From Effrenium voratum (taxonomy: Eukaryota > Sar > Dinophyceae > Suessiales > Symbiodiniaceae): a DNA stretch of 64,000 nt. The notes under the pieces are model-generated. The model searched no databases, was not told the DNA's origin, and saw nothing but the letters and a program-made list of their open reading frames with translations. Where the stretch lies: contig CAUJNA010003503.1 in NCBI GenBank assembly GCA_963377175.1, forward strand, positions 218,501-282,500, in the 5' to 3' direction. The first letter of the stretch is position 1. Each line of letters opens with the position of its first letter. Both the position numbers and the translations under genes were made by a program. Of the stretch, positions 43,073 to 55,643 are shown one piece after another.

Positions 43073-43177
43073 AAAAGAAGCTTCAGCTTGTGGCTTTTTT
43101 CGCGCAGCTGAGCCAGTTCTTGCAGGAACTCCAGGTGCTTGTTGGCCTCACGGTCACGCCGCCTGCGATCGTAGCAC
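43073..43177 (-). CDS. Candidate exon encoding a basic region and coiled coil
   Basis: Minus-strand frame CYDRRRRDREANKHLEFLQE then LAQLREKSHKLKLLLG, with hydrophobic residues at heptad spacing after a basic cluster. Acceptor TTTCGAG, GC donor. The basic-then-coil layout recalls bZIP-like proteins, but the basic region lacks the Asn/Ala/Cys/Arg signature, so only a coiled coil is claimed. Confidence 0.5.
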
Positions 43178-45319
43178 CTCGAAATTTAGAGCCACTGGGC
43201 TTGCAACATGACCCAAATATGTGAGCATTGCTTTCTGTTGCGGGAAATTAAACAAAAACCAATGACCGCTATGTTCAGTGCCACGCGGCCCTGATTGCTG
43301 TCTACGGCGTGCCAGGTTTCCAAGGGGAAGCCAGCTGCTTGAGCTGCCCGAGCTGCTCCTTCCACAAATCACGGAACCTCAGCCAGAAGAGCAAAGTGCT
43401 CAACCAAGGTCCAGCGAATCAGGGTCTGCCAAGAGATCAGTATTGGAGGTGTCGGGGCGCTAAAACCTCGATTGGCTGCGCAAGTGAAGATCAGTACGGC
43501 TGTTGATGTAGAAGCCCATGCCCGCTAAGCAACCGCAAGTCACCTTGCATGAGTAATTGAGGCGGGCAATCATACCCCAGAAGCAAAAGCAAGACTGGAG
43601 GACGTCACAAACACAGGGCATGCAGGGCGCCCTCACCACTTGGAGTGGTGCTTACCGCGGCCTGCACGGCTACGCAGCGTCACACTCTGGTGAAGACGCA
43701 TGCGCGGCGCAAAATGCGGCAAGTTTTTGCGAACGAAGAAGGAGGCTTGGCCTGGGCCTTCGCAGCCGGGCCCCGACAAGATCTCAGCGCGGGCTTCCAC
43801 GCTCAAACGCGCCTGAGCACTGCAGACAAGCCGTAACCTTTTGCGAGGAGCAGCCGACTGCTGCGTTTCGATGATGTATGATCGCCCTTCGCCTGTGGTG
43901 GCTCAGGAAGCGCGCTCCAGCCACTGCAGCCCTCGTATGGAGACTTCTTTGGCAACTCCAGCTGTGACATCGCAGCTTGTGAGCACACATGTCGCAACAA
44001 AGCGCGCTTGGGCAGCTCGACCTCGTTTCAGCACATGTTCCGCGCGCAACCCTTTATTTTGGCAAGTCCGACACATCAAACCACCTGACCCCCGCAATGA
44101 AGCGCAAGGGCAGGTAAAGAAATAATTCGAACATTTCGTGCTTGGTACCTCGGCCCAGCCTGAGTCACTCCGGCCACCACGCTCGCAAACTGCACCAGTA
44201 CTCAGTACTGCCGAACCTTTGTTTGGGTCGCTACTCCATTGCAAGTAAAACCGTTCAACTGGGAGGCCACTGTGCTACAAGCGCGATCTACTGTACCTGT
44301 CTCTGCCGTGTCTTGTAGTTAACCTCCAGGAATTGATCCTCTAAAAGGTCCGCATGTCTCATCATGCAGCTTCCATGAGCATGGCGCATTACATAATTGA
44401 ACACCTGCCATGAACGAACCGCACTGTGTCACTGTGGAACGAACCGCTCCACAGCCATGACTCAGTGTCGCGGCCTTAGGCGCACGCCGCATCCCCAATC
44501 TGCGCAAGCGTGCATCTTGTCATTAGGGCCATGTCCTTGTAACAAGACAGAAAAACACACGCCTGAACGCGAAACGATCAGAGGGTGTTGCCACTGCTGG
44601 TGTGCGACCAATGGTGTACGGTACGGGTAGGACCATGCGTTCGCTGGCATAGCCAATTTGAAAACTCATCTCTCCCCTAATAACCCCCCCCTTCAAGAAC
44701 ATAACCAAGGGCTGCAGCCCTGCGCCGGTTCAAACCCACCCCAACCAACGCTTAAAAAAAAACAGCGCAAAACAGCGCTGAAATAGGCTGGGAGGGTGCT
44801 TGAGGCGCATAATGAGAGTAAATACCCATGTCCCGCTGGTGAAGAACATCTGCGCTGCTGCACGCACATTTGTGTTGTTTGCGCTGCTTCTTGCCCAACC
44901 TCCGCCTCCAAAGAGGCGACTTCCTTCAAGGCCCAGTCCTCATGTCGCTGTATTGGACTCTGCCCAGAGGTCAAATCCCTTGATTGCGGTTTACCGTTTT
45001 TGCACTTTTAAGGTGAGTTCCCTAGCGCTGGAAAGGGGTGGGTGTGGGCGGGCGCACAACATTGCGGAAAAATGCAAAAAATGCAGAAAAGAGGCCGCCA
45101 AGTATATACATATTGTAGTATATATCCGCCGACATTGTTTGGCGTCGGACAGAGATAACCCCCCCCAAGAACACGTCAATCACGTAGGGTTTGCCCCCCG
45201 CCCCCCCTACCGCGCGGTAATTTGATGACACTGAGCGTAGTCTTCGGTGAGCGGGTCTGGAGAAACAGGGGCCCCAGGCTCAAATCCCCCTGCCGCCCTC
45301 TGCCAGCTTGGGTTTTGCG
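43178..45319. other. No secure gene
   Basis: GC-rich short frames on both strands, none identified. Confidence 0.35.
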
Positions 45320-45660
45320 GATTCCTTTGCCTGAAAACATCGAAAAACACGGCGGTGTCCGACTTCCTTTTGCGGAAAGCATTGGAAAACGCGGTGTTTT
45401 TCGACTTCCTCCTTCTGAAAAAACACTCTGTTTTTCAACCACCTGAAGTGAGATGTAAAGGAAATGCAAATGACATGCAGGGGATACGACGGGAAAAAGA
45501 AGGGGACCTGCAGGGGACAAGTGCTGCAAATGAGAGGAAGTCTAGGGGGAGAGACAGGCCAGACGCAAGCTGAAATGGACAGGAAAAAGGGGTGCAAGGA
45601 AAGGAAATGAAAGACACTTGGAAATCATTGGATATGAAGGGGTTAAAACATAGTCTTCAG
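45320..45660. repeat. Diverged short repeats, purine-rich
   Basis: GAAAACATCGAAAAACACGG, GGAAAGCATTGGAAAACGCG and CGACTTCCT strings recur within 120 bases, giving a minus-strand pattern FPMLSAKGSR / FSMFSGKGIR. Followed by a purine-rich stretch to 45660. Could be a degenerate tandem repeat. Confidence 0.5.
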
Positions 45661-46780
45661 GGGAAGAGTGAGAACGGCGACCTCCCAACGGAAAAGCAAC
45701 TTGGCCGTGAGGTGGTCCTTTGGCTGAGTTGGCCCGGGCAAAGCTGTTCAACCACGCTGCCGAACCTGTCTGAGACTACGCTATGGCTTTCTTCGGCTCC
45801 CTGGGCAACAATTCCTTTGGCATGCCCGTTGAGCAAACTCATGTCAAGCTGCTTCCTTGCCAGGGGCACTGTGCCCGAACTCTTTCACTCCAAACATGGG
45901 ACGTTTCGTGCCAGCCGAAAACCTCGCAGCGCTGGGCACCGAAGCAGCTCGCAACAGCTCCATTGCTGAGACATCGTGCCCGAGGGCAACAGCAAGGTCG
46001 GCGGACTGAGCCGGAGGCCCATATGTCTGTGTGTCCGTGCGCGCGCGCGCGCGAAACAGTCATTGTTCTTATTCCACTGCAACTGGGCAAAGTATGAGTT
46101 CAGTGCACTGCAAGTCGACTTTGACGCGCGCAATCGCGCCTGGCTTTCACTGCCGCCAGGTTGGTATCCCTTCCATGGTGGAGCAGTGCCACCTGAACAC
46201 CATCCATGCCAAACGCAATCGCAGTTGACCCAGTCAGCTATGAGAGTACAGGCACAGGTCGAAAAGCATAAGGCAACAGCCACAACCTTCTAGTGAGAGA
46301 TTGTATCCCGATAACGTACCCAAACATTCAAAACAACAAAGCCAATTTGGGGATGGACAGGCAACACGCACGCGACAATTCTGCCTACTAGCTCAAAGTT
46401 CAAACTCTCCAGCGCTGATTTCCTCCAGGCACCAAACATTACTTGTGCGAAGCAAATGCCGAGCAAAAACCTATCCCGTGCGAAGCAAATGCCAAGCATC
46501 AACCCATCCCACACGCCGGTTCTCCAGCAGACTGCTGCAACGTCCCTCCCCTCTCATCCATTTGGGCTTGCATGGCCCCCTATTGGAAAGGAAGACAAAA
46601 CACATTTCGATTTTTGGCGAGAAAACAACTTCGGGTTAGGCCTTCTTTCGCGTTTGAACCGGTCCCTTCAAGTGTAAACAAAAACTGAACACACGCACAC
46701 ACAGATCAGCCCACGGATCCTGTCCAGTTTTTGAGCAGTGGCCACCCCACCGGCCATTCGGCTGGACAGCCCTGGTTAGC

Positions 46781-46844
46781 CTTGGAGTTGAGCTGCACCA
46801 GCTCCTCCACCTCCAGGAGGCCGTTGCTGTTCAAGTCGTGCAAC
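46781..46844 (-). CDS. EF-hand calcium-binding exon
   Basis: Minus-strand frame LHDLNSNGLLEVEELVQLNS contains a complete EF-hand loop D-L-N-S-N-G-L-L-E-V-E-E: acidic or Asn ligands at positions 1, 3 and 5, Gly at 6, hydrophobic at 8, Glu at 12. It is flanked by helical residues. The acceptor is CCCGAG and the donor GC (AAG|GCTAAC). Only one hand is seen; the rest of the gene (calmodulin-like, kinase or other EF-hand protein) is not identified. Good evidence for minus-strand coding here. Confidence 0.7.
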
Positions 46845-47753
46845 CTCGGGAGCGGCGGAGAGAGGAGCCAGGCTGGTTGTGGATGAAACAGCATGATTAT
46901 TTGTCGACTGTTCTCCGGCTTCACTGCGCATCTTTTGTACTCGTCGATTTGCTTGCAGACCAGTTCAAGGCACATGACAACAATGTTTGCTAAGTCTTGC
47001 CATCTCTGGCTCACTCACCCACACTCTAAACTCCCCCCCGGACATGGCCCAATGCATTCAAGAAGTTACCAAGGACAAGCTCATGCGTGCGCATCTTCTT
47101 TTCCCAAGCTTGTCAGCAGAGTGTTTCGCTCTTTCGAAATCAATCGGCTGGCAATCGGCTTGATGCCCTGCCAAGTCTGGAGAACGGCCCTTGGGCTTTC
47201 CTGCCTGCACTGACGCAAAACTGCCAGGCCGGCGCCTTCCTGGGCAACTGACTACTGACTCACAGCAAAGATGGCAATGACCTGGCCAGGCGGGGATCCT
47301 TGCACAGATGATGTGCTTTGGCGACATGCGGGGAAGAACTGCATAAGATATTGGACAGCTCGGAAGCAAGTGCTGTAGTGTCTGGACCACACAGCCAGTC
47401 AGGCTTTCTTCTTGCAGTATGCCCAACACATTCTGCCCCACTTTCTGTCTCTCTGTCGCGCGCACACACAACCACTGATCAGCTCATGTAACTACATCAA
47501 CGACTATATATCATGCAATCTGAGGCACTGTGGAAAGAAGAAAAAACCAAGCCCCTGGCAAGCTCTCAATTGATCATAATGTAGGGAGTGGGCGCCGAAA
47601 TAGGGCCACTTCCATCCTCCTCGACGGAATCGATCTCCCTTGCCTCGGCATGATAGATGCTGACCAAATAGCTACTATTGCCTTACCAATCCCCTTTGGG
47701 TGGCTAGGAAAAACTCTGGCACCACCTGCCTTGGCCGGCTTGTAGCAGAAGGC

Positions 47754-47865
47754 CTGAGGGGAAGGCGGGCAATTTGCATCAGAGCGGTGGAAACCAAAAA
47801 AGACCGCCTCGTAGACGACTCCGAACACCAGCATGGCGACTCCCAGCAAGAACCAGAACCAGCAC
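47754..47865 (-). CDS. Membrane-protein exon, possibly copper-transporter (Ctr)-like
   Basis: Minus-strand frame CWFWFLLGVAMLVFGVVYEA then VFFGFHRSDANCPPSPQ. One strong membrane helix ends in Y-E followed by a basic residue, as at the end of the first helix of Ctr copper transporters. Acceptor GAAAG, GC donor. Joins in phase to the exon at 47974. The Met-rich metal-binding motif of Ctr proteins is not seen, so the family is tentative. Confidence 0.5.
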
Positions 47866-47973
47866 CTTTCTCGCCAAACACCAAGGCACGAGCACGCACA
47901 GGTACACAAACATGGCCACACACACCCAACCTTTGCTGGAAGCCAGCAACTGCTCCAATTTCGGCCAAGATGC

Positions 47974-48022
47974 AAGGCGTAGTAGGGCTTGTAGGCAAAC
48001 CAGTCGAAGAAGACAGGCAATG
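47974..48022 (-). CDS. Upstream exon of the same membrane protein
   Basis: Minus-strand TTTCACAG acceptor, then LPVFFDWFAYKPYYA and a GC donor (TT|GCATCT). Joining to 47865 across a 108-base intron keeps the frame and gives ...YYALCWFWFLL. A short, aromatic stretch before a membrane helix. Confidence 0.45.
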
Positions 48023-48601
48023 CTGTGAAAACTCCTGACAGGAGGCACATCGAGCCTGCCCAACTTTCGAACTACCGGTCGAATTGCAACAATGCCAAGG
48101 GCCTGCTGCCAGCATGATGACAATGCCACCCAAGATTCCGGTCCTTGGCTACACCGTGTTTGCTGCTTAGAGCGTGACCCGCTCATCTGCCACTTGTTGG
48201 GGGAACATATCTTTTCTTCTATGGGATCAGCCTCACAACACACATCCAACCATTTGCATCCAGTAGTGGGGCACAAAGCTCGGTTTGGTTTTTCGACGAG
48301 CGGCAAGCCCCACTGGCAGTGGCAGTTGCTACCGGCCAAACCTCCCAGCCTGAGTGGTACAATCCACAGGCCGGCAGCCAACCACACGCTCGCACAGTTG
48401 CAGACAGCGAGCTCACGCACGGGCCAAATTTCAGGGAGGCTTGCTTCTACCAAAATGGTTTTACAGATTCTCAACTTCCACAATTGCCCATCAAACCACA
48501 AGCAAAACCCAACGAGGTGGATTTGGGCGCTGCTCAAGTACCTGGGCCAGCGACGCCATGACGAAGGTTGGAAGTGCGGGAAGGGCAAAGGCTTGGGCAA
48601 A

Positions 48602-48708
48602 ATGACTTCGGATGACGGCCACTGTCGACGAAGGCTTCATGCTTTTCCCACGGCACTCACAGAACATCGGTATTTTCCTGGTTGCAGCTTCTACAGCTGG
48701 CAACGCAT
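48602..48708 (-). CDS. Candidate exon, unknown protein
   Basis: Minus-strand TTTTGTCAG acceptor, then ALPAVEAATRKIPMFCECRG and KSMKPSSTVAVIRSHFA, GC donor candidates near the end. May belong to the membrane protein gene downstream. Confidence 0.4.
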
Positions 48709-48749
48709 CTGACAAAATGGATGGCTTGAAATGCCGTCACGGCACTCTC

Positions 48750-49852
48750 CTACATTCGCAACATAAACAAAGCCCCTCCAACTCGTTGCGAGGGAGCGAA
48801 AGGCAAAGGGCCGGGCCGGAACAGCTCACGGAGCAAATTCTCCATCTGGCCGTGTCTCTCCAAGGGGTTTCGTACATGCCCATAAAACAAACGCATCGTC
48901 CATGAACAGTCGGCTAGGATCGGCCAGAGTGCTGGCGTGGTTGGCATGCCATTTTCCTCGTGAAATACTTCCTGATAGTAAGGTGGATGCCGTAGATAAT
49001 GATTGGTTTACTTGCAACATTTAGGGCATCCACAGTATAGCCTGGGGATGTCGTCAAAGGCGGGATGGATGTCCGATCTCAACAACCATACACAACCAAG
49101 CAGTCTTCCGCGGGCGGCGATTCGACCCTGGCGACCCCAGCCTCGCCAACGGCCTGGCCGAAGAGCTTAGATCGGGTGGTTTCCATGTTTCATGATCAAC
49201 CAAGATGACCAACAATTGGTTTCATTCAATATTGAAAAATAAATTGCCGCATGCACAAACAAGCACACGCATTGACCGCAACAACTACATGGAGCACACA
49301 ATTGCGCTTTCAATCATGGCCTGTAAGTACATTGTTTTGCGGAAAGGGATCGGGGAGAAACGGGGGGGGGGGGGGTCTTTACCAATCTCTCCCCACATTA
49401 AATTATACTCTCAAAAAATAAATGCAACTTGACAGGGGGGTAAAGGACAGCCAGCCGGCCCAACGACATGTACGACCCAGCCCCTAATCGCAAGCATGTG
49501 CTTGTGGGGGGCATACCGACCAACAACACGAGGCCTCCCCAAAGATGGAAGGAGAACTCAGTGATAGCATAGCTAACTTTCGTGAACAAGATGTTTCGCT
49601 TGTTTAAACGAAGTCAGAAACATGGCGTTGCCCTGTGGTGCTCTTCAGAATTTTGGTTTGTTCACCGTTGGACAATGGACTACAGGAAAACATAGTGACA
49701 TGTTGACAGGTACTAATCAACACTGACACATATTGTGCAGATCTACGCAGCTGCGCACGCACACATTCAATGAGTATGTGTGCATCAGTTGATGTCTGTA
49801 ATCGAATGTTACATCCTGATGTAAGCAATCATAATACACATACTCAAGCAGA
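48750..49852. other. No secure gene
   Basis: A minus frame at 48780-48910 (NPLERHGQMENLLRELFRPG) may be exonic. G-run at 49363-49375. Otherwise nothing seen. Confidence 0.35.
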
Positions 49853-50402
<550 letters not shown>

Positions 50403-50794
50403 ATAGGCTTTAATTGGCAGGCACAAAATGGGCATGGCGCATATCCAAAACGATACTCTTGACCAAACTTTTGACCACACACGTGCACTTCCGCAGTTGA
50501 TCCACCCAAAATGTCAATGCCGAGCCAACATCGATGAAAAGCACTCAAGCCTCATGGACTGGGTCCGGGCACATCAATCTCCAAGGCAATGTGCACAAGC
50601 CAAAGGAACCCATGGCGTTGCTCCTAAATGGCGATTGAGGTCGGGCTCTCTTGTGTTTGAAGCAATCTGGTCATGGTCAGTCACGTTTTTTGTTTTTTTT
50701 TTAATTCACCAAAGAGGCTGCATGTCAACCATGGAAGGATTTCAATCACCTTTGTGAGCGGCATGAGGAGAGGGATAACCATAACAATCTTGAA

Positions 50795-50887
50795 CTAGGC
50801 ATTGAAGCAAGCTGCACAGCGCAGCGCTCCATTCCACGCAACAACGATGCCTTGCGTCGCTTGCGCCTCTGCAATCTCTGGCGCCAC
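50795..50887 (-). CDS. Candidate C-terminal exon, unknown protein
   Basis: Minus-strand ATTTCAG acceptor, phase 0, then VAPEIAEAQATQGIVVAWNG and ALRCAACFNA with stop at 50795. Protein-like but short; a GC donor before the stop is also possible. Confidence 0.4.
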   Translation of the reverse strand: MAPEIAEAQATQGIVVAWNGALRCAACFNA

Positions 50888-51284
50888 CTGAAATCCACAT
50901 GGCTTGCCCAAATCCCACGCCATGCGGCTGTGTCACGTGAATTGCACTTCCACCTGGTGTCCTTTTGACTTCCTTCCGTCTTCAGATTGTGAGAGACTGA
51001 ACAGCTCACCAAACATATTACTCAACAGTGGCAAGGACTGCCAAACGTCCTCCTGTCAGCTCTGGGAACCACGCAACTCTGCTTGGAGGTCCTTAACAAT
51101 CTACCGGTTGAAGAGCTAGCATCCCTTTGAGTCCAAAACAAGCAAAGCAAGCTCCCAGCTGCTAGCACCAAGTCGGCCGACCCCCGCCGTGCCTGATTCT
51201 GTGGCTCGTCGCACAGCGTGGGCTCAAGCGAGCGGCAACAACTTTGCCTCAGGCCAGGAGTCAGCCAGCCTGTGAGCCTTCTGG

Positions 51285-51395
51285 GAGTGGGTCAAAACCC
51301 AGCTACCCTTTGTTGGGACCCCCCCTTTTGTTTGGTTCATTTTGAAAGGGAATCGCGTGGGTAGGGGGTAGGGGGGTACCAGGGTTTTGACCCAC
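51285..51395. mobile_element. MITE/introner-like element, family copy 4, with 10-base target duplication
   Basis: Perfect 14-base inverted ends GTGGGTCAAAACCC (51287-51300) and GGGTTTTGACCCAC (51382-51395). The flanks carry AGCCTTCTGG on both sides (51275-51284 and 51396-51405), a target duplication with two extra bases on the left. The interior is unrelated to copies 1 and 2. No ORF. Confidence 0.8.
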
Positions 51396-51405
51396 AGCCT
51401 TCTGG

Positions 51406-53224
51406 ATCAAACGGTTTTGGAGAAGCGATGGGCCCTTTCAAGCTGTACTGGCCATGGTACCTACGCGACGTTGAGAGGGACAGAAACAAAACAAAACTCT
51501 CGGAGCACAAGGCCGCCATGTCCTGATGTTCAGCTTGCTGCTGATTCCCAGTTGCTGGTTTCCACGACATGACCCTTGACCACTGGGGAAACACATTCAT
51601 CTTTGAAATGGTGCGCTATTTCGATGATGAGCAAAGATAGACCTGGCAACTGAAATCTAAATATGCATACATGTAGTATAGATATAAATAAATAAAGGTT
51701 TTAAACGGAGCATCTACCCTTGGCTGCGAGGTTGGGCATCCCATACTCGAACTAGCCCTTCCAGGTTCAAAAGGAGTCTCATATTTTTGTCAGTGACAGA
51801 TCTAGTGACTTCTGCTGTGCTTCACTAGCTCGACACGGAGCAGCAAAGCAGCATCAAACTAAGTCATGAAGTCCTGAGCTTTGCCTGTGGAACATCTTGG
51901 CGCACGGGAAGCTCTGATAGCTTGATCCTTCAGAAGCCACAGCCTCTAAAACCCACCACGATAACATGTCCACTCAACAAATTCGACAGGTCAACTTTTG
52001 TGGTTGAGTAAATCCATCGCAGAGTGACCCCCGAAAAGCAGGTGTATGCTCCACATTGAACTGGCAAGAAGCACCCTCTTCACCAGCTGCAATATTGCTC
52101 CTCCATCTTCACGACAACAAAGCAAAGCACACATACACATATATTACATATCCATGTAGCATGTCACTGTCAAGGGAAAACTCTGCTCCTACTTGAACAG
52201 TGCTACAACTCAGCTTGCGTTCGAAACATATTCAATCATACCCAGATCTTCCTTGAGACTGGCGTCCTGTTTGGGGTTGGAGGCTTCTGAATTCTACAAT
52301 TGCGAACCGATCAGATTCAATCACATGCTGAGGCGGCATCCCCATCGCTGGCAGCAGTGACCTCATGAGAACAGTGCCACAAATTCTGCCTGGATAAAGC
52401 TGGCTGCCCAAAACTTCTGCACCCTCAGTACGGCAAGGCTTCACTCGCAATCACATTGACAAGATTGTTCAACTTGAGCAATACCTGAAGATAGCAAGGC
52501 CGGTGCCTCTGCCTGCGTCAGCAATGCCCGAGAGGCTAGGAATCGACTACAGCCAGAACTGCTAGCAGCGCAAAGCAACGGTTTCGATTCGGCTTCATTC
52601 AATGTGTTGTTGTTGCGTAGATTTGGATGACACCTTGGATATAATGTCAGTGCACGATTAGGAAACCCCCCGATCACAGGTTTCCCCCTTTGTCTCCCAG
52701 ATTCCCACCGATACTAAAGTGCAGGGCCAACAAGGTTTGCCTAAAACAACCAAGCCAAACAACTTGCCGGAAAAGGGGCTTTCCTGTTTGCCTAATATTT
52801 GCTTGGGCTGCGCTTAAACCCACCAATACTAAGCCACTACTAAACCCCTCAATGTGCTTTCCCAATAATGCAATTTGTCTTACTAAAGTTTGTTTACCAT
52901 GACAAGGGCTGAGAAAGGGCACTCCCCCAGCGCAGGCCAGCCCCACCTCATCAACAGAAAACTCCCCACGATTAGTCAGTGGGGGTTGTCAAAGCCAAAA
53001 CTGCTGTCATTTAAAGTCCTTTTGCCCAGAAGGGGCCAAGAAGGACCGAAGAGCTTCTGCAGGTTCCTGTTTCCACTTCAATTGGCGGGGCCAGAAGTGA
53101 CAGGACCGGAGGGCTGCAGAATTTGGAGAAAAAAAAGGTGAGCCTACCTGGGTGCTGTTGCCCGCGTGTGCTTATTATTGCTTTGCCGTGCAAACCTTCT
53201 CGACCTTGAGGGTGGCCTATCCAA
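51406..53224. other. No secure gene
   Basis: Minus-strand frame 52674-52946 is open (SSGLVLVGLSAAQANIRQTG) but unidentified. A strong minus-strand acceptor (TTTTTTTTCTCCAAATTCTGCAG) precedes a possible exon at about 53017-53118. Otherwise nothing identified. Confidence 0.35.
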
Positions 53225-53430
53225 TCAGGGGTGACCATTCGTTTCCAATGCTCTCTGATGCGTCCGTGCCCCACGTCGCTTGGACTCGAAGCTCTTGTGA
53301 CACAGCCTTGCCTTGCCCTCCTCTGGCAGCAAGTTGTCAATCACTGACACAGCCGAGTCCTGAGGTTCATTCGCGTTGCAGGTGGCCCAAACCAAAAACG
53401 AATCAGTGGCCGCCACTATTTTGTTTCTCC
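53225..53430 (-). CDS. Candidate exon, unknown protein
   Basis: Minus-strand frame KIVAATDSFLVWATCNANEP then QDSAVSVIDNLLPEEGKARL and a basic tail, ending at a stop at 53225. Could be C-terminal, or an internal exon with its donor before the stop. Confidence 0.45.
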
Positions 53431-53877
53431 GTTTTTTCACTCCCGGGCAAGGTTTTGCCAGGCAACCAGCTTCAAAGAAAACATCAGCACGACTGTAAAG
53501 CCACCAAAAGAACAGCCCGCCAATAATCCAAACCGCTTACGCGACACACTTGCCAAGAAAAGCTTACTGCTTGCGCGGCCTTACGCCGCCACGTGTTTTC
53601 CTTACGCGGGGGGCCCTTATGACCACCCACCTTCAATCGCAGCACAACTAGGTTTTGAACCCTGCTCAGTTGCTTAGTGAAACTAAAAGAAGCAATAGCA
53701 GGTTGCAATTTACTCACAACGGCTGCGAGATGTATTGGGATGTATGGCTGGCCCCAACTTATGCCAACATTCCAGCCGCGCAATTATTTTTCTCGCTTCA
53801 ATCAAAGCGGCCGGGAAGAACAAGTGCATCCGCGCTTTGCTTTCCATGCACTTCATGTTCCATACTCAATCGAAAGC

Positions 53878-54012
53878 GCTGGTCGAAATACGAAGCACAG
53901 GAAAGTGTGCTCCAGCTGCTTGCATCTCCAATCGGGCTTTGTTCTTCTTTGCTGCCATCAGAACAGCCTTGGCAGTCCAAAGACAGCGCCCAAGATTGAA
54001 GCACCTTCGCTT
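53878..54012 (-). CDS. Candidate internal exon with GC donor, unknown helical protein
   Basis: Exactly 45 codons, phase 0 at both ends, on the minus strand: acceptor GGGCTTAG, donor AGC|GCTTTC. Reads LGRCLWTAKAVLMAAKKNKA then RLEMQAAGAHFPVLRISTS. Reading past the donor hits a stop at once. Strong exon, family unknown. Confidence 0.6.
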
Positions 54013-54206
54013 CTAAGCCCACGGCTACTTCACGCTCTGTGGCCGTGAAGTGTTTCCACTGCTTGGGGTTGCCTGGCCGGCCAGTCCGTCACATTTTCTT
54101 TGACAGCTCCTGTGTACCTCTCAACGCGGACATCAATACCTTCAGGATAGAAACTAACAAGCCAGAGAGTTAGAGGAGGTTCCCAAGCTCCCTAGGTCAG
54201 TGCTAC

Positions 54207-54305
54207 ATGGCTGGGTACCATTTTGGGGTAGGTGCACCACCCATTTTGGTCTATTTTCGTGTGGATTAGGATATTCACTGGGGGTATCGGATTTTGAGCC
54301 ATGCA
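54207..54305. mobile_element. Diverged relative of the MITE/introner family
   Basis: Interior GGTACCATTTTGGGGTAGGT, CTATTTTCGTGTGGATTAGG and the right end GGATTTTGAGCC match the element at 10569 with substitutions. The left end is degraded (CTGGGTACC). Confidence 0.6.
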
Positions 54306-54776
54306 GGATTCAGTGCCTGAGATGGTCCCCCAGCGCGGTCGATCGCAGGGAGGTGAAGCCAGGAGCCTCCAACTCAGAGCAAAACGGCCATACGTGCCGA
54401 GCAACGCCAACTTTTCTCTTGTTTTTGCAAGTAGTTCATTGATGCTCATTAACTGACATGGCCCACGGCCTTTCTGTTTGGCGCTGGCACATGTTGCCGG
54501 CCTTTCCACATCATTGGGGCCTCCAGCAGTTCCATCTAACCTCAGGTGGATGGCAAGTGCCCAAGCGCTACGGCATTGCCCCACACTCGGCTGTGTGAAA
54601 TCAACATTTTGGAGGTGCTCACCCAGTTCACAGCCATACAAACACTTGTTGATAAGAGTCGAGGTCGGTGGACCCAGAACCCAACTAGAATTCACCGACC
54701 CTGACCCGGGTAACTCTTATCAGCCCCAAGAATTACCACGTGTTAGAATTACCACGTGTTCGAATTTCTTGCCGGC

Positions 54777-54873
54777 ATTGATGATTCTTCCAGGTCTCAC
54801 AGCCGAGATGCCGCAGCAGCTTTGGGCCGTTCTCAGGATCAATTTCCACAGTGACCTCGGTATTCCCCAAAGC
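54777..54873 (-). CDS. Candidate internal exon, unknown protein
   Basis: Minus-strand CTAACAG acceptor, then ALGNTEVTVEIDPENGPKLL and RHLGCETWKNHQ, with a GC donor. A plus-strand frame over the same bases is longer but less protein-like. Neighbouring minus frame 54877-54990 may hold the previous exon. Confidence 0.55.
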
Positions 54874-55533
54874 CTGTTAGCCGCCATCGGTCAAGCGATC
54901 AATCATCCGCCCACCCTGGGTTTGCTGTTTGCGGCTCACCGGGGCATTGCTACTTCTGACAAGCGCAGGCTTCCCGTCTCGCCTGCTGACCATCCACCTC
55001 GACAATGGCAGTCCGAGAGTTGTCCTTAACAGGCACCACCCCCTGCAGAACAAAACATGCAGCGTTCGAATGCTCGCGATCCTCTTTGATTCTTGGATGC
55101 TCTTCAGGCAGCAGGCAGGATCATGTTGAGCAGCCATTTGTTATTTGACGTGTCTCAAAGAACGAGCTTCTTTCTGCATAGTGGCTGACATATGCCACCT
55201 GCTCCTGGGTCTTTAAGCGCATACAAGCATCGTAAAGCTTGCAATGCGACATCTTCGCAACTTCGGTTGTAGCCGGAGCCATGGCTGCCAATTGCTCTGA
55301 ACAAGCGTCACTTCGGTTGCTCTCGGCTGGAGAGTGAAAGAGCTGCACAGCTTTGTCTTCTGTAAGAAACCACTAGTCTCTGCTGCCCATTGTCTGTTGC
55401 TTTACCTCAGTCACACACACACACACATCGTGTACTTCAAGCACTTTCAAGCTTGAGAATCCTTGAGCCAAAGTACAGTGCGCCAAGACATGGCAAACGC
55501 GAGAAATGCGAGAACATTCGAAAGCGAGCATGC

Positions 55534-55643
55534 CCCGCAGTCCTCTGTCTCCTGCAGAGTCTTCCCCCACTGCTGGGCGTGAGCGACTTCTAGCATGCCG
55601 TCGTAGGCCTCCGTCATGTCTGGTGCCATGCATGTCTCGACTA
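55534..55643 (-). CDS. Candidate internal exon with GC donor, unknown protein
   Basis: Minus-strand CCGTGCCAG acceptor, then VETCMAPDMTEAYDGMLEVA and HAQQWGKTLQETEDCG before a GC donor. Acidic and helical. Family unknown. Confidence 0.5.

Noticed and set aside
47779..48712. Long overlapping frames on both strands (273 codons minus, 206 codons plus)
   Set aside because: Neither shows a domain. The shorter spliced minus-strand frames (47754-48022) have membrane-helix pattern and in-phase splice sites and are preferred.
52490..52520. GIADAGRGTGLAIF on the minus strand as a histidine-kinase G box
   Set aside because: The match is short, isolated, and no other kinase motif is nearby.
54478..55029. 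Plus-strand frame of 183 codons
   Set aside because: The minus-strand exon within it (ALGNTEVTVEIDPENGPKLL) is more protein-like and has splice signals; the plus frame looks like its shadow.
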